Shown: piece by piece, positions 1-15,100 of the stretch
How positions within the stretch are numbered: the first letter of the stretch is position 1
How the letters are laid out: each line of letters opens with the position of its first letter
Source: Rhyacichthys aspro
Lineage: Eukaryota > Chordata > Actinopteri > Gobiiformes > Rhyacichthyidae
Length of the DNA stretch: 64,000 nt
Assembly (NCBI GenBank): GCA_036850595.1
Contig: CM072154.1
Span: 18,855,330 to 18,919,329, forward strand
Reading direction: 5' to 3'
The notes under the pieces: generated by a model
Told to the model about the DNA's origin: nothing
The model's input: the letters and a program-made list of their open reading frames with translations, nothing else
Database searches by the model: none
Position numbers and translations under genes: made by a program

Positions 1-15
1 TTTTGTTTTGTTTAG

Positions 16-138
16 GTGCCCCAAAATTTCCAAAGGAGGTAATTAATCCCATTGTGGTGAAAGAGGGAGAACCAATTGTCCTGAAGTGTAACCCTCCAGA
101 AAGTGTGGTGTCACGTCAGATTCACTGGATGTCAATTA
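16..138 (+). CDS. chl1: chl1 exon: Ig2, first half
   Basis: Acceptor tttag at 11-15, donor gtaaga at 139. It enters with two bases completing a split codon and leaves in phase 1. It encodes residues 1-40, with APKFPKEVINP, the first Ig2 cysteine in LKCNPP and the core Trp in IHWMSI. CHL1 orthologues carry a very similar PKFPKE...CNPP...WM block. It is the first exon in the window, and the preceding intron reaches the window edge. Confidence 0.93.
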
Positions 139-3100
139 GTAAGAATCATTTTGTTGATACATTTCTTCTATTTTTGCATATGCTTCTGCTATTCCTTAGT
201 TGTAAAATTGTGATTTCATGCACTGTTTGAATGTGCTTGTATTTATTATGCATTTATTATAGGCACAATAACAGTCAGCAGCTGCTGGCATAGTGTTCAT
301 TGCTGGGGAAATGTATTTTAAAACCAAAAAGTGTCAGACTCAAAGGTTTCCATCCTTGTGTCTGCCTTTCTGTGACCATCGTTTATAATCACACTGTCCA
401 GTCAAAGGACCCACAAATACCTAAAATGGCCAGAAAGATTTACTGTAGGGTGTAAACATTTACATAACCTCTGTACAAGTGCTTTGTCAGTGAGTGCTCA
501 GTTTTCTGATTTACTGGGACCATTTTAAACATGTATTAACCTGAAAAACACAAATGGGTTAAAGCATGTGGCTTTGAAGTCTAACTTCACAAAACCTGTA
601 ACACGGGAGTGCAACTGACGACCAAGTAAACATGTTAATTTTATACATTGTGAATCAAGATAAGACAAGATAAGATAATTAATCATATGGCATATCTTAA
701 ATATTAATATAAATGTCAGGAAAAGGATAGAGTCGCACAGAGCTTCAGTGACCCATGGTTTAAATGATGAACAATAAATAGATTCACTTTTGTAGTTAAG
801 AGATCTATCCAAGGAAACCCTTCAGGCTGTTTCCATTACTGTAAAGCATTCATAAAACATCACGATTAGTTGTCATGTAATCTGTCTTTCTGTTTTACTG
901 GTGCATCAGGTATTATGTTATCTGTTCTCTCTGTGACTCACTCACAATGAAATGACAGTGACCTGATCATGTGTTAGAACTGACTTATTGCTAATTTGTT
1001 TTTTGTTTTTTTTCCTTCTTTTAGACCTTCAACATATTCCTCAAGACGACCGGGTTTCCATGGGAATGGATGGCAACCTGTACTTCTCTCATGCCTTACA
1101 AAATGACAGTCGACGAGACTACACCTGTGTAGCTGCCTTCAACAAAATCCGAACCATTATCCAGAAAAGTCCCATGACTGTGGTCGTCCAAAGTGGTAGG
1201 TTTACACTGTGGCCTCGAAATGAAGCAAGCCAACATTATTGAAAACATGCAACAAGCGAGGTTATTAAATCAAGAAAAAACTAAATTTAAAACTAAATTT
1301 GGCTCCTCAGTGATTGTAGATTTTCTTAAAATAAATAATGGTAACACATTCCGGGAAACAGGTCATGTGTAGTTATATTATTGCTTATGGACAGTGTATA
1401 CACAACCCATTACTTTCATCATTACCCACGGATCAAAGAGAGTGCTTTGGCATCATTGAACTCAGATCTAAAGAGAAACCTGAGAATACATCAGCTGTTC
1501 ACAGAGATGGCCCTGACTGATTCAACTCCGTGTTCAAGAGTTAACACATTTCATCAAGATCTCATACAATCAATTTCCCATTGTTAACAAGCTGCATGAC
1601 CAATCAGATTACTGTGTACTGATATGTGACCGTGTCCTGTGCAGATGCTGCCCCTGCACTGACAAAACCCAGCCTCCAGCTGCCCTCTGGTGTCCAGACA
1701 GAGGTAGTGCTGTTGAAGGGGAAGGAGCTGAAGCTGGAGTGTCTGCCCGGAGGATTGTATGTGTCACATTAGTATCTATAATTCTTAACTGTTTAGTAGT
1801 AGTTGATTGTGGTCTTAGGAACATATCAAAATACGGCAAAAAAACCTCAAAAAACAGTGGATAAAAAGACAATTCATCAACTAAAGTTTATTATTATTAT
1901 TATTAGAGAGTAAAGCATGTAAAATTATTGGTGCTATAATAATAATTAAAAAAAAAAAAGGATTCCAGGTATTGGCTGAAACATCCAACTTACTCTAAAG
2001 TTGTTTATGTTGAAAAATCAATTAGTTTTAAGTTTACGCCAAGATGTACTACTGTGCAGAGGTTTTATGTAGGTGTGAATAATAAAATATCTAAGAATGC
2101 GTATTTATTCTGCAAACACACATACAACCAATGTCATTTGGATCTATCTTCAGTGAAAAGAAGAAGGAGGAGTCCTGGTAGGGATTATTTGGCCCTTAAC
2201 AAAGCCCTGAAGTCAACATAATTGAGACTGTTTAAGATTAAATGAAAAGACAGAAGGTCTGTGGTTACTTCTTTCAAAGTTTGTCACAGTCTACGTGTTG
2301 AGTTCCTTTAAAAATGTCGATACATGGACGAAGAATAGATGCTGTGTCTCTTTAGTTTACATGTTTACTGTTCATGAGCAAAACTATTCTCCAGATTAAC
2401 TCGTTTGTCGTCGTTTGTCATGACAGTCCCACTCCGACAGTCACATGGATTAAATTGGGGGACAGACTGCCTGCTCGGACAACGTATGACAACTTTGGAA
2501 AGATGTTGATCATATCTAGTGTTGACGAAGGAGATGAGGGAAAATACATGTGTACGGCTCAGAACCCTGCAGGAGAGGCTGTGCACTACTTTGATGTCAT
2601 AGTGGAAGGTAGGTTAACTTTTAATTAACAAACAAACATTTTGCTTTGTTCCTTCAAAGAGCAAAGGCTGACAGCTGTTTTGCCTCAACTCTCCTTAACA
2701 TCTCCCAGAGCCTCCTAAGTGGCTAACAGAGCCTCCTCAGAGCCAGCTGACTGTGATTGGCTCTGATGTTCACATCAAGTGCTCAGTCAGTGGAAAACCA
2801 CTGCCAGACATAACGTGGAGGAGAAATGGGGAAATTTTCAGAGGTGAGTGAGAGTAATTGTAGCTGTGGTTTTGTACCTCCTTTGCCACTGGGCAGATGG
2901 ACGGAGCTGTGGGGCATTAAAAACACTGAAACTAGTGAGCAGCTTTTGGAGAGTATTTCTCAAAGTAAAAGAGAAGCATGACTTTGGGAATATTAAGAAT
3001 GTTAAGTTTAGTGGATAGTTAAACTAGTGTAATGCTACCATTCAATTGTACAACTATATCAGTATATATCTCTTTTTCTTTTGTATTTTTAAGTTAGGCT

Positions 3101-6100
3101 GCTCGATGCTATGCAGTCAAATAATGTGATTTGTGCTTGTTTTATTGTTGTTTCCACTATAATCAAAAGCATAAGGCAGATCCTGAGTATGAATAGTTTT
3201 TTGGCATTACACCTCCCACAGTGTGAAAAACTACCCACTGTTTGCTTTACAAAAACTATAAGCTACTGTAGTGTAGTGTCAAACCTCAGGCCTTCAGATC
3301 AATTTTTACTCATAGTGAACTTTAAATTGGTTATATTCTGACAATTGCTTTCAGATGATGCAGTGAATAAAAAGCGAGTGCTTGACGACACTGTGGTGCT
3401 TCAGAAGGCCAGCCCAGAGGACAGTGCCGTGTACCAGTGTGAAGCCTCCAATCAGCACGGGACTCTCCTGGCCAATGTTAACATCATGGTTCTCAGTGAG
3501 TATTACACACAGCAAACAATTCAGTTCAACTTAACAGGTCAAATTATACATGTTCTGTACAGCATTTATCCAACAGATGAAACCATTTTCTGTTTTCTGT
3601 ATCTTTTCTTCTTGCTTTCTACACTTTTTCGTTTTGCCTCACACTGATCCTTCGTTTGTGCTTAGCCACATTCATGTAGACATTCACTCATTTATATTAT
3701 GAAATTCTTTGGATACTTCAGACATTAGACATACTGTATTTGAATCATATCCTTTCTTTAGTCAATAAAGAAGCCATTCTTTATTCAAATATATAAACTG
3801 AAGGCATTTTTGTCCATCAAATATAAATACCAGACTCTCGCTCCTGTTATTATGTATCTGCCACTAGTATAAAGTTCAAAGTCAAGGTTTTTCAAACGGC
3901 ATATTTGCACATTTAGTCCTGCTATCTTCTGTGAGTGTTTTATTCTGTAGAAGTAGATCACAACCTGAAGAGAGTTTTGACCTGATATCAATAAAAGAAA
4001 CTTCTTTGAACACAGCTTTCAAAGACACATTGCTAAGACTTATTGCTTGTTTGCAATAACTTTTAAACTTTAAGCTGCTTCTTTGAACATATTTTCATCC
4101 TAGATATGGCTCCTCTTGTACTAACTCAAGACAACCAGGAATATGCTGTGGTGCGAGGAGGTGACGTTGTTTTGAACTGCAGTGTTTTTGGCTCTCCACC
4201 ACCATCCATTTCCTGGTAAGAAAATGAACCATTTCCCTTTCATTTATTTGTATCAAATAATCTCTTTGGGCCAAATTTTGACGTTTTTGTTGCTTTAAGA
4301 CAATTATCAATCTTGCATTATGACCAAATTGTGACATATCGTTAATACCATTTTTGTGTTTTGGACTGAATAGACAAGACAGGATAATATGGAATACAGA
4401 GTTACAGAGCAGCTTAACATAACTCTTCAGTCACTGCAGCTTTTGGAAAAATCTGAAAAGGGCAAGTGCTACGAGGACAAAAACCTCTATGAAAGTGTTG
4501 TAATGAGTTTGAGTGAAATGGAAGAGGAGAGTGAGTATTCAGAGGGGGCTGAGTGCTGTTGCTGCAAATGTGTCCTTTCACTTAAAAAGGCTGTTAATGT
4601 TGCGAAATAAAAACAGTTCATCCAGTGATACGTCAAGGTCCATGTCAAGACTATACCCAGTTTATAAATGTATTATGTATTATACAGTTTTGTACAGTTT
4701 TGCAGGTGTAAAGAAAATCCTACTGCACAACAGCTGTGGGTTGCATTAATAATCCCAGAATGCTTCAGGTGCCAGAGTCTGTTGACACCTGTGCCACTTT
4801 TAATGAGATAACCTTTCCTTTTTGTTTCATACAGCTAATGAAATCCCTTCCTCAAGCACAGAAAATAGTATCCTTGACAGCCCATGACAATACACTATTA
4901 AATACACCGAGGCAGCATTGTATTGGGATTGACGCTCCGCTCTTGAGTCTTCCTGTTCCATCTCAATACAGCTCATTAGTTTGACCTTGCCATGAAAAAA
5001 GTTTAGTTATAATTGATGTAAATTAAGAGTAACAAAGAATTTTAATTAGGCACTGCACTTAAAATCAAGCATAATCAGAGCTTGACAAAACTGTAATTTG
5101 GTGAGACTCATTTAGTCCTATTCTGTTGTGTTCCTAAGCAACATTTCAGTCTAATTAGCAGGGCAGACTGAAGACATTTTGAAAACTTCCCTCTCTTAGG
5201 GCCAGAAAGGAGACCCTGGCGGCCATCGAGGGGGAGCGGTTCCTGCTGCTGCCCAACAAATCTCTGCAGATCATCGGTGCAGAAAAAGATGACAGCGGGG
5301 AGTTTGTGTGTGTCGCCTTTAACTCCGAGGGCAAATCTGTGATCACTGCTCTGCTGGATGTAAAAGGTAACTGTAAAACCCTACGCATTACAAGGGACGG
5401 CTCAGTATTTTAAGATGGGGTACTGGGAGGGTAGACAGTGTGTGGGCTGCTGGTTTAGAGAGGCAGATAGTAAGGACACCAGAGAAAAAAGAAAATACAT
5501 TACCAAAGCACTGAAATCACCCAAGATGAATCATGGTATAATGCATCTGATAGAAGATATTTACTTGGTGTATCTTGCAGATAGACAGCCTTTATATTTT
5601 AACAGGAAATAGAAAAATGGCACCTTGATGATAAGATAAAGCAGAACCATTCTTCATGTGACATAGAGTGGATTAAGGGTTTTCTTGTGGGAAATTGTGC
5701 TGTAATAATGTCTTTTTCGGCGGCTATTTAGAACATTACATGGACAGGTTTTTTACACTTGTCTTCTTCAGCTGAAAACTATTTACCTTTTATGATACAT
5801 GACAAAAGTTGAAAATTAGCAAGTGTGCTATAACACTCAAACAATATATCTGATTTGGTCCAATGTATTTGTGTTGTGTAAATAAATGCTAAATAAAATA
5901 AATAACACTAAAACAATGTTAGTGTGATATATATATAACAGATGTATAACACATAGTTGATGCATCCTAAAAGAGACCAAAAAGACCATAAATGTAAATA
6001 TATCTTTAAAAAAAAAAGTGTAAATAGTAAATTTCCAGCAAAAATTGTGGAGACTTATAAATCCTTTATGAAATACAGTGTTAATGCTTATTTCATGCAT

Positions 6101-9100
6101 TCTGCAACACATTAACTATGATATTATATTATATTGCATTGTAAGTGTGATTTAAATACTAATGCTAATTAACCACAGAAACCCATGTAAATAATTGAGT
6201 AATTTAGTACTACTCAGGTATATATATATAAAAGTATGATCATATTTTAATGAATCTGATGATCTTCTATGCTTGAACAAGACTCATTATATGTCTGATG
6301 CGTTTTTCTTTTTGTTCTGGCACTTCTAATCTTCAGATCAGACAAAAATAGTGAACCCTCCTCAGGACATCCAGGTCGTCAGTGGGACGGCAGCTCAGTT
6401 AATGTGCCAGGCCGAGTTTGATAAAAGCCTCCAGAGCAGCTTTGAGGTGACGTGGATGAAGGATGAAGAGGAGATCCAACTTCACTTTGAAGAAAAGTAG
6501 GTGGCATTCGTTTGAGTGTTTTCATCGATTTTCAAATGTATTCGAAATGACAAATGCCATAAAAGCGTACTCCCCTGCTTCTTGTTCTAATGAATGCAAT
6601 GACTACACTTTAAGGCTGGGTAATGTTGTGGTAAAGATTATGAAAATATGACTGATGCATTAGCAGTGCCTTGAGTATAAAGGCTTGTATAGACCTGGTT
6701 GGATAGTCTGGGCTGTATATGTAATGCTCATACGTTAAGTGCTCGTGTTTTCAGATTCTCTGTGATCGGTGGGATGCTACAAATTATGAATGTGAACCTT
6801 AGTGACCAAGGAATATACACATGCATCGCCAAAACAAGCCTTGATAGGGACAATGCTTCTGCTCTAATGACAGTATTAGGTAAGTTTTATCAATAAAAAC
6901 AACATTGTTACACATTGGTTAGAAATATATTTTATAACATTGGTAGAAGTGTTAGAGACAGTATGATTTATTCTTATCTTTTTTGTTTTGTTTTGCAGAT
7001 GTCCCTGATGCTCCCATAAATTTAGAGATTTCTGAACTGCAAGGACCTAGGAATATTAGTTTGTCTTGGGTACCAGGAAGTGACCACAACAGTGCTATTA
7101 CAGGTATGATTATACAGCTAAAAATATAGCTAAACAATATAGAGGTAAAGAATCTTTTTTATTTCACCAAATTACTTCCAAATTACCTGCGGCTCAAATA
7201 TTACCACTGTTGCCTTTGTTACAAAATCAGCAAAATTAGAAGTTAGATATTTTGACAGTCGTGAATCATTCGGGTTTAACACATTCACAGCAGTTTTGAT
7301 CAACCAATTTGCACATTTACCATCTCAGGCATTAAATAAATGCATAGTGAAATATAGCTGCAATATTTCTGTGGATCTCATATTGTGTGAATACACTGAA
7401 TGCATCCACTTGAGACGACGTCTGAGAAAATGAATCACTGTTGACACCAGCAGAACTTTCCTCTTTCCTGATCTATACAATATTTATGGGTCTTATTTTC
7501 GAGCTTACATTTGTCTTTTTAGTTCTTGAACATTGTGTCAAAAAAGGCCAAACTATGCTTTTTCTACTTAAATAACCTTACTCGAATATACTACGGCATA
7601 TGTAATATTGTCGTTTTTCTTCTGTTTTTTTAATAGAAAAATTTACAAACCGAGGAATCAGGGGAATACACCTAATGTTGACTCCATTAAAATGACATAA
7701 ACAGCCATGCTACTGAATGTGTAAAATCTGTATGAACAAATTGTATTAACCCTCTAAGCATGACTTCTCAATACAAAACATTGCTGCCTATCTCTAGAAG
7801 TGAAAGCACATCAAATATAATTAAAAAACCTTTCCCATATGTGAAACTCTGAGTATTGTGCTGCAGGCCAAACGTGCATGTCTTTCTTATCGTGAATGAG
7901 TGCAGAATTGGTGGTGGAGTGTGAGGAGAGCCAGTGGGAGCCCGGGAGGTGGAAGGAGCTGCAGAAAGTACCCGGTAACCAGGCAACCGCCGAGCTGATA
8001 TTACACGGACACCTCAACTACCAGTTCAGGGTGTACGCTGTGAATGCGGTCGGGCCAGGACCCCCGAGTGAGCCCACAGAGAGACACAAAACCCCTCCTG
8101 CCGGTAAGACTCGCTCAGGTTTATTATATTCTCATCCTGGGCTTATCTCTCTGTTTTGAACCTATACGCAAACTTTTAAGTATTCGTTTGAAATGCATGA
8201 AAAGAGGAGGCCAAGTGTGTAGCCACAGGACTTTGTAGCAGTGGGGGGTGACGATTTTTTGGGGTCTTTGAAGCCCTTTAAATCCCACAGTATCAGCCCG
8301 AGCACATGTCAATGCTTAACCTTGACTCTTCTATTTAAATATTTGCATCACCAGCTGTGAAAACATATTTGAACCCTCAAGCTGTACTTCAAAACACCTT
8401 AAATCACAGGTCAAACTAAAAGAAAGTTAATGCTGCAAGTAAATGTGTTACATAAACCACTTTAACCAAAGTGATTTTTTTTTATTAGAGTTCAGTCAAC
8501 ATATAAACACTTAAATGTTTAAAATCTCTCTAAAGCGCCTGACAGAAACCCAGAAAACATCAAAATTCAAGGCCACCTTCCTCATCAAATGGAAATAAGC
8601 TGGGAGGTAAGTGAATCGATTTTTTTCAGTGCTGTTATAGTGGTATACAGTAAAAATCATTACAATATGCTTTGAGCTGTAAAATGTATGTAAGTCATTG
8701 GTTGATGGTCCTGTCACAGCCGCTACTGCCCATCGAACACAATGGCCCAGGCCTGGAGTACAAGGTGAGCTACAGGAGACTGGGCCTGGAAGACTCGTGG
8801 AAGGAGCACCTCGTCAAAAGGCACTCATTTGTCTTGAGGAATACGTCTACTTTTGTGCCGTACGAGATCAAAATTCAGAGCAGGAACAGCCACGGGTGGG
8901 GACCTGAACCGAAAGTTATCACAGGTTACTCGGGAGAAGATGGTAGGTTGTCATGTTTTCACACAATAACAGATACATTGATATGTTCTTTGTGTCAGCT
9001 TTGTGCACCATTTAAGGAACACAGCCTGGCATCCTGTATATAATCATCTTATAGTGTGAGCTGTTATTGTACATGCCGCATAAGCTTGTTACACAGCAGG

Positions 9101-12100
9101 GGAAATGTGCAAGGTGAAACTGAAACTAAAGTGTACATGGATCATTTTCATAAGGAACTACAAATGCAGTGTCTTATACGCACTGTTTTTGTCCGTATTT
9201 CCTTCATAAAATCCTATGAACATGACACATAGATCTCATTCAGTCTTATCATGGCCATTCCTCTGTTACAACCCCCTCATGCTGGCACTAACCCTTCTTC
9301 TAGGATGAGGCGAGACGCAAGAAAAACAAGAATACTGCACAACAAAAAGTGATCGTAAAGCGGGCTTTTGTTATTTGCTGTATTTATGTGGTGTCCAAAA
9401 AGTCAAAAAGTTGAAAATGTTTCCAACTTTCCTTTTTTCAACCATGACCAAAAAGTAGCAGGTAACAATAAATCTGACTTTTATTAGTGTTAAATGGTAA
9501 TAGCTTTGTTTGACAGTCTCTGTGAACAACTAAATTACCCCAGTGCGGGGCAAGTCATGAACAAAACTAAATTTTCCCTGTTGTCACAAAATGCTCGTAC
9601 AGCCTTGTGACTTTCAATGAGTAAAGAAAGTGAGCATACTTTGAAAAGAGGAATCAAAAACAAGAATAATACAGAAGCATATGAAAAAACCAAAAGCATA
9701 ACATAAATACATAATGTGTTTTGTTTTTACTTCCTCTATTGCTTTCAGTTGTTTTTTGGCATTGTCTGCGCGAAAATGTCTCAGGTTAAGTTCTGTCTTT
9801 TTTGTTGTTGTTTCCTGTTGTTTTAACCCTGTGCAGGTGTATGGTAGTGACTATTAACCCCCTAAGAAAAAGTAGTTAAATTCAGCAGGTGGCACATAGC
9901 CTGTTTCCTCTTGTGTGTCTAAAACGCTGTGGGACTTTTCACAGATCATGACACAGCTTGAGTAAGCCCACTGAGTGCTTTTCTCTTTAGTGTTGGCTTT
10001 GAATTCATTCTGCCTTGTTTAGTGTGTTTTCCCTTCATGTTTTTGGTGCCCTGTTAATGAAAGGTGTTTTGTGTCTTGTCTTGAGTGCTGTATTGCTTAA
10101 GTTAGTTGCTTTATAGGTGGTATGAAAATATAAATGTAAAAATATGCGAGTTTCTTTCCAAAATAAGTGCCTACTTCACCTTCGGTTACAAGTTAACAAT
10201 AAAGAATTTAAAAGAAATAGGCCTTTTGTTAGAAATGAGAACGTCATGTCTTCTACTGGAACTACAAGACTGATCTCTGTGTGGAAAGTTCCTGTTTTGT
10301 TCACATTTTGTCCTCTGCCTGATCCTGACCTCCCTGTATGTGTTCTCTAGTTCCTACTGCAGCTCCGCGGGACGTGGCGGTGGAGGTGATCAACACTACT
10401 GTTTTGAGAGTTAGTTGGACCCCGGTTCCACCTGCCACAGTGAGAGGGCATCTAGGTGGCTACCATGTGAGTAATTATTGTCCCAAAAACAATGTACAAG
10501 ACTCGACAGGGACAGAAAACTCAGTTTCAATCTAATAAACCTGAACAAACACAAGTCATGTTTTAGAGCATGTAGCTCAGTTTGAAACTAAATCGCAGCT
10601 ACTTAAACAGCTGTGTGTTAATTTTATTCTTGTTGTCTTCCCATGCTCAAATATAGGCTGTTTTAATTGGTAAATACTGGTTTAAGCCTGGTCTGGACCC
10701 AGTCCAACTATTGATCCAAAGAAAGATCAACCATTTTGTCTAAATCCCCTCCATATTTTCCTTTGACAGTCTGCTTCAGGTAAAAGTCTTGACCAAAGAA
10801 GTTGTTTGGTTTGAAATGTATTGTTGATTTATTCACATAGCTTTTAGTTTGCTATCACCTGGTGTTACCCACAATAGTACAACATGTTGTACAGTAGTAC
10901 TGTCAATTACAATGTTCTAAGACATTTCATCCGCCTTAGTTTCTGTTTGAAAGAAGCTCTAGCTCCTTTTGACAGTTTATACGTGAAGGCTGGCTTCAGA
11001 CACATGCTCATTACAGAGAATACTGATCAATTACTGCTCTGCCGAATTCCCTCGCACAGTCTGAGTCTCTTTCTCTCCCTGTCGTCTGCTCAGTCTTACC
11101 ACTCTCCCACTTTACTCCCACAGGTTCACTGGTTGAGAAAACAGAGCTTGTTAAATCCAAACAAGCTTTTAGATGAACGCAAGTCTCTATCCTTCCCTGG
11201 GAAGAGGAATCATGCTATTGTGCCGGGTCTTGAACCGTTTTCTGAGTACACTCTCAGCGTAAATGTGTTCAATAAGAAGGGCAATGGGCCAAAAAGTGAC
11301 CCGGTCACTTTTACTACTCCCGAAGGAGGTGAGTGCGGATCACAGAGCCCACTTTCCTTATGCATCAGTTATCAGAGAGCGCTCTGTCTCTCTCTTTTTG
11401 TGTGTAAGAAGTGGAACTGACAGCTGGTGTCAAAACCTTTCTTCCATTAAAGGACCTGAAAATGTTTAATGACGTCCACAGGTCGTCATAGAAATAGTGG
11501 AATTACAAGAGAAATGGAAACTAGCTACTAAATGTTCTGTTATTGCTGCATGTTCACACAAAGATCCATGCTCTCAGAAAATAAGTGGAAATATGTAGTC
11601 ACCTTTTCAGCTGCCCTGCGGTGGCAGGTTTGGACTACTGTAGTGTTGCTTCACATAGAGAGGAAATTGAAACAAATATTTACATTTATTAAACATGTAC
11701 ATTGTAGGTTGTTGGTTTTTAGGTTGAAAAACAATGCATTAGATAGAATTGACAGAATTTTAAACAGCAACATGAAGATGTAATTATTGCAAAACAATAG
11801 AAATGCTTCAGATGATTTTCATTTTCATTCAGGGCAGCTGCCATGTTACATTTTATACTCCTATTTTAAAAAAGACACATGATTATGATTAAGGCACTAT
11901 ATAAATGTAAACTCTTGTTTCTTTCACAGTCCCTGAACAGGTGCCCATCCTGACCACCTCGAACGCTCAGAGAGACTCCATTTTGCTGGTTTGGGGTCCA
12001 CCATCGGAGACAAGAGGCATCCTGACTGGCTACCTTCTTCAGTATTACCTCAGTATGTTGCATTATATTGTTGAAATCTAATTAGTGTTAGTTGAGTTTT

Positions 12101-15100
12101 TATGATGACTCTCTTTTACGTTATTCTCTTTTTGTGTTGTGGCCCAATGCTTAGTGATGTCTGGCATAATGTCTGGTTGCAGTGTAACAGTAGATATAGG
12201 CTATAGTTTACCTTTAACACGCTTTCACCTTCCTTCTTCTGTCCTCAGTTCATCTGTCGTTTGTTTCCCTGTCAAGCACTAGGTGGCACTGTTTAATTCT
12301 GAACACATATCCCTGCCTTTCTGCAGCAGCCCAATTTGTGCAGGCTGCTTTCTGCTGCATTTCGACAGTTTCTTCTGTGTATCTTATCTATTTTTCCCTC
12401 TTGGACTCTGGGTTCTGCTCTAAAAGGACCATCCCACTCAATGGCATTCGTGTCTTTTCTTCAATTTCTCTGGCATTTATCACTCACAAGCATTACTTCT
12501 TGTAAAAACATGCCACCTTTATGTATGAGAACACGCAGGGTGAAGAAGTGAGTGAGGGGCTTTTATTAGATTTGCTCTGTTTTCAAAGGCTACACTCTCG
12601 TTGGTTGACATTTGTAAAATCTTTTGTGTAAAATGTGAAGGGAGAGACAGCCCTTTGCCGCCTCCACCAGTGCCCACAGAGTCTGGCCAGCTCTTCAATA
12701 CACACTGTGCCCTTCTTTCTTTTGCTTATTCCCATATTAGATGTCAGGCTTTACACATATATTCCCACACAATGAAACCCACACAAATGATTGAATTCAT
12801 GGAGTATGCTTCAAACTGTTTCTCCTTGTATTAAATGTTTCATAGCATTGTAATGATATCACCTTTCGCACATGAACTATCCTCCAGACTTTTCCTGTCT
12901 TCATTGACATGGACTGCATGTCTGTATACAATTCACTCTCATGGTCGAAAAACAGCCCTTCTGGAGGAGGGTTGTTGATTTACAGTTGGTGCTGTTTACA
13001 TTGTCTGACTGACCGCATTTGTATATAATGCTATATGCTCTAATGTGTATCATAAACACGATACCTGCCATCACTGTGAGCACTTCAGCTCCTTCAGCTT
13101 TGTGTGTTAAACTTTCAGATGTGTTCAGATACTCGACCAACCCCCTGCAGCTCATTTAAGCTGCATATATACGTCTCCTGACATATATAAATGCGTGTGC
13201 TGCAGAATTGACTGACATGTGGGACATTTTTGAACATGAAGGTCTGAAGAAAGTCCTGACATCCTTTAGAGGGCATGTCTGAAAGAGGCTTAACTGAGAC
13301 CAAGTGCACTACACAGTGATTGCAGCATTTTGTAATGGTGGCTAAATTTTTAGTGACTGAAATGCAGTGCACTCCAAAAAATCCCACAATTCATCAGAAA
13401 AAGAAGCAAACGGCAATGGTTACTAGACAGTCAAAAAAAGGCCATAATGGTTTGCGACTTGCCACAGAACAACGCAACTTGACCCAACACGTTTGAAACA
13501 GAAGACAAGTATGACCTGTTGCAATGTAACCTGTCAATTAGTATTAATTCATTCATTTTGGTTTAAAATCCCTAACAATAGCTTACATTAGTATTGATGG
13601 ATATTGATAGATATATTGTTTCCCTCTTCAAGCAAGAAAGTTTAGCAACAATCCAGTCAATGTTCATTTATGCAAAAAAAATTTGTTGTATCGTGATTGA
13701 CGGCTCCTGAAAATATAGTTGCATATTGCCGGAAAATTCACTAATTGAGTCCAGTGTGTAGCATGGTCTTATAAAGTGAGAGGGAGAGTGATTCTGGACA
13801 CATCCCAAGTCATGACTGAGGCTAGATCCATATCAGGGTCTAAACTGTACAAGACCAAAAGAAAGTGAAGAAAATGTTCACTTTGGAGAGAAAACCTTTA
13901 CAAAAATTTCTTCAGACTTAGATACCTGGTCTGCACATTTTATAAAGTCATTTGAGTTTTAATTAGTCACTAAATAATCTCACAGCTCACAGACATTTCA
14001 AAGGGCTTCTGTGTGGCAAATAATATCAATTTTCCTCAACGGTCTTGGCACATATTCAGCACTCACCTGCATTTTAATGCTGGCCCAGCGTGATATCAAT
14101 GAGGGAGGTTTCTAGAGGAATGTGTTGCTTTCTACAATCTGCACACATACTGTACTTTGATCTATAATGCATGTTGGGTGATCCTGCTTGTGACTGCAAC
14201 TCTTCACATTTCCAGCTACGTTCTATCCTATGTTTAATTTCTCTTTTTGTCTATTCACCATTTCTCATCTGTCTCTAGAACTGCAGGCTCCATATCTTCA
14301 TTTTAGCTTTTTCTTTCACATTTTTTCTTTCATTTCTGTCCCTCTTATCTCCTCCTCCACTACTTCTCATCTATTCCTACCTGTTTACTCTCTCCACCCG
14401 AGCTTTCTGTCTACTCCTTTAATCTCTGCTCGCCTTTCTTCATAATGTATTCCTCCTCAGCTCACCTGTCACGAGTCGTATCTGCAACATTTGTTTTCTG
14501 CTTGAACTAGTCTGACTACTCTTCATCTTTCCCCTCCCACAACCATTGACCTTTATTACGTTAGTGTCCCATTAGCATACAACGTGAACCCGCCTAGATG
14601 ACTTTTTCGGCATCTATCTGTCGGGAGGCTCACTCACGCCACCTGAACTGACATGACATCTTTCTCCTTCCTCCATAGTTAATGAGACCACACTGGAGGT
14701 GGTGGATTCCCAGGAGATGAACATCACCGGGGCTGACACCACCCAGTGGCAGCTTCAGGGCTTGAAGGAGGGCAGTCTGTACCGCTTTCACCTCAGCGCA
14801 TGCACACGAGTAGGCTGTGGACCTCCGCGGGCACAAGAGAGCAACACTGTCATTCAGGAAGGTGAGGGAGTAACCACAGTGTGGTCTTTGGCTTAACAAT
14901 TAAGCCTCTCCAATGTTCACACATACAACATTATCACAACAGAAAAGAACTAAAGGCTTAGACAATGGGTCAGCCACCTTCTCTACCGGAAGAAATGTCT
15001 ATTTGGAACCACAGACGTACTGCATCTATACAGCTTTAACTGGTTATTGACATTTCTTAACTTGGTGCACATCTTATATATGTACATTTGAGGTTATGAT

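Noticed and set aside
10884..11420. 178-codon + strand open frame
   Set aside because: It is the FN3 second-half exon (11124-11328) plus read-through into both flanking introns. The polypyrimidine tract, CAG acceptor and GTGAGT donor set the true limits.
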